A stretch of DNA of 47,489 bases from IMG/VR virus record IMGVR_UViG_3300025087_000114, positions 1 to 47,489 of that record, one strand, 5' to 3'. Position 1 is the stretch's first letter; each line of letters begins with the position of its first letter. Positions 47,092 to 47,489 of this stretch are shown here, one piece after another. The position numbers and the translations under genes were made by a program. A model generated the notes under the pieces. The model ran no database searches. It was not told the DNA's origin and saw only the letters and a program-made list of their open reading frames with translations. This DNA is from a virus.

Positions 47092-47235
47092 ATGTTCACA
47101 CTGATGGCAGAATATAGGGGAAAAACTTTTAAATTAAAATCTGGTATCCATTCCGAAGATGAGGCTAGGATGATAATGGAGGAATATCAAATAAACTATC
47201 CAGATTATGACTTTTTCATCAGGGGCCATGAATGA
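47092..47235 (+). CDS. 47-residue hypothetical protein
   Basis: ATG 47092 follows GAGGAGAAAGAGT and is chosen over the upstream ATG at 47050. The product, MFTLMAEYRGKTFKLKSG then SEDEARMIMEEYQ, is mixed alpha/beta. Overlaps the next gene by 4 bp. No family recognised. Confidence 0.5.
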   Translation: MFTLMAEYRGKTFKLKSGIHSEDEARMIMEEYQINYPDYDFFIRGHE

Positions 47236-47393
47236 ATATCTATCCAGTGAATGAATATCTTTTTAATGAAATACTCCAAGCTTTGAGTGATACATGGTTC
47301 TGCCCTTATTGTGATGAACCGATAGGGATTATTTCAAGCTTGTACGAGAAGCTAATAGAGTTTAAGCTATCTTACGATAAAGGAGAAAAGTAA
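47232..47393 (+). CDS. 53-residue zinc-pair protein
   Basis: ATG 47232 overlaps the previous TGA by 4 bp. The product has FCPYCDEPIG (CxxC) in its middle and ends KLSYDKGEK, the same ending as the pentapeptide protein. TAATG couples it to the next gene. Confidence 0.5.
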   Translation: MNIYPVNEYLFNEILQALSDTWFCPYCDEPIGIISSLYEKLIEFKLSYDKGEK

Positions 47394-47395
47394 TG
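47363..47395 (+). repeat. 33-bp direct repeat, copy 2
   Basis: Identical to 95-127, covering a gene end, ribosome site and next start. In the circular molecule the two copies flank the 222-bp pentapeptide gene. Confidence 0.9.
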
Positions 47396-47489
47396 AAAAG
47401 AGAATTAATCCAAAAAATGCTCGAACTGCATGAGAAGTGGCTGCGAGGGGAAGCTGATGGTCAGAGAGCCAATTTCGAGAGAGCTGATT
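47393..47489 (+). CDS. Pentapeptide-repeat protein, N-terminal part (continues at base 1)
   Basis: ATG 47393 overlaps TAA (TAATG). The 32 complete codons before the window end encode KRELIQKMLELHEKWLRGEA followed by the pentapeptide motif RANFERAD. The lone last base joins the first two bases of the window to form Leu, giving ANFERADL. The pattern LHEKWLRGE...RANF is typical of the start of phage pentapeptide-repeat proteins. Only about one repeat is present, so the protein may be degenerate. Confidence 0.75.
   Translation, partial: MKRELIQKMLELHEKWLRGEADGQRANFERAD

Overview
The window reads as one complete circular (or circularly permuted) tailed-phage genome of 47,489 bp. The last 97 bases open a small pentapeptide-repeat gene whose reading frame continues without a stop into bases 1-125. 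Joining end to start gives one 73-residue protein and supplies the leucine the repeat consensus needs at the joint. The virion genes (large terminase, portal, scaffold, capsid, adaptor-like and beta-propeller-like tail genes, tailspike, very large internal protein, no tape measure or sheath) suggest a short-tailed phage. The phage is AT-rich with strong purine-rich ribosome sites. The lipoprotein signals and the integron-type cassettes suggest a Gram-negative host; the host itself cannot be named.

Layout. The plus strand (44,975 to the end, then 1 to 7,066) holds tightly overlapping early-type genes: DUF932 protein, many tiny cysteine-pair proteins, a small serine recombinase, a MerR-like DNA-binding protein, a Cas4/RecB-like nuclease, a ParB-like protein, a probable recombination protein and a resolvase-like nuclease. 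A bidirectional terminator at 7,074-7,109 separates this arm from the convergent minus-strand operon. Read from its promoter at 43,912-43,940 leftward, the minus operon holds small zinc proteins, an HNH protein, a ribbon-helix-helix protein, a replication initiator, a DnaB/T7-gp4-like helicase, a foreign cassette block, terminase, head-associated and portal genes, scaffold and capsid, a six-enzyme sugar/surface-modification island, the lysis genes, tail genes and internal virion proteins. The non-coding region 43,941-44,974 between the two arms carries a G-run block and eight 10-bp-phased repeats and is the likely control or origin region.

The most striking part is 37,012-40,209: about 3.2 kb, visibly GC-richer than the phage, made of seven gene units each bounded by an integron attC-like hairpin. 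No integron integrase is present. The genes are an RNA ligase-like protein, a YopX-like protein, a MazG-like protein, a DNA methyltransferase and three unknowns. By extra-helical base and spacer asymmetry the attC sites point along the plus strand, while every gene points along the minus strand, with the phage operon. Five of the six genes after the first stop inside the core site, and so does the first gene at the array edge. This is a phage-borne cassette array whose genes are all inverted relative to the usual cassette polarity.

A second accessory block (21,187-27,467) encodes two GT4 glycosyltransferases, a NodU-type carbamoyltransferase, a methyltransferase, a B12-type radical SAM enzyme and a GT2-like enzyme, most with 4-bp ATGA or 5-bp TAATG overlaps. 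It sits between the capsid and lysis genes and probably makes or decorates a glycan on the virion or host surface. No DNA polymerase, RNA polymerase or tyrosine integrase was seen.
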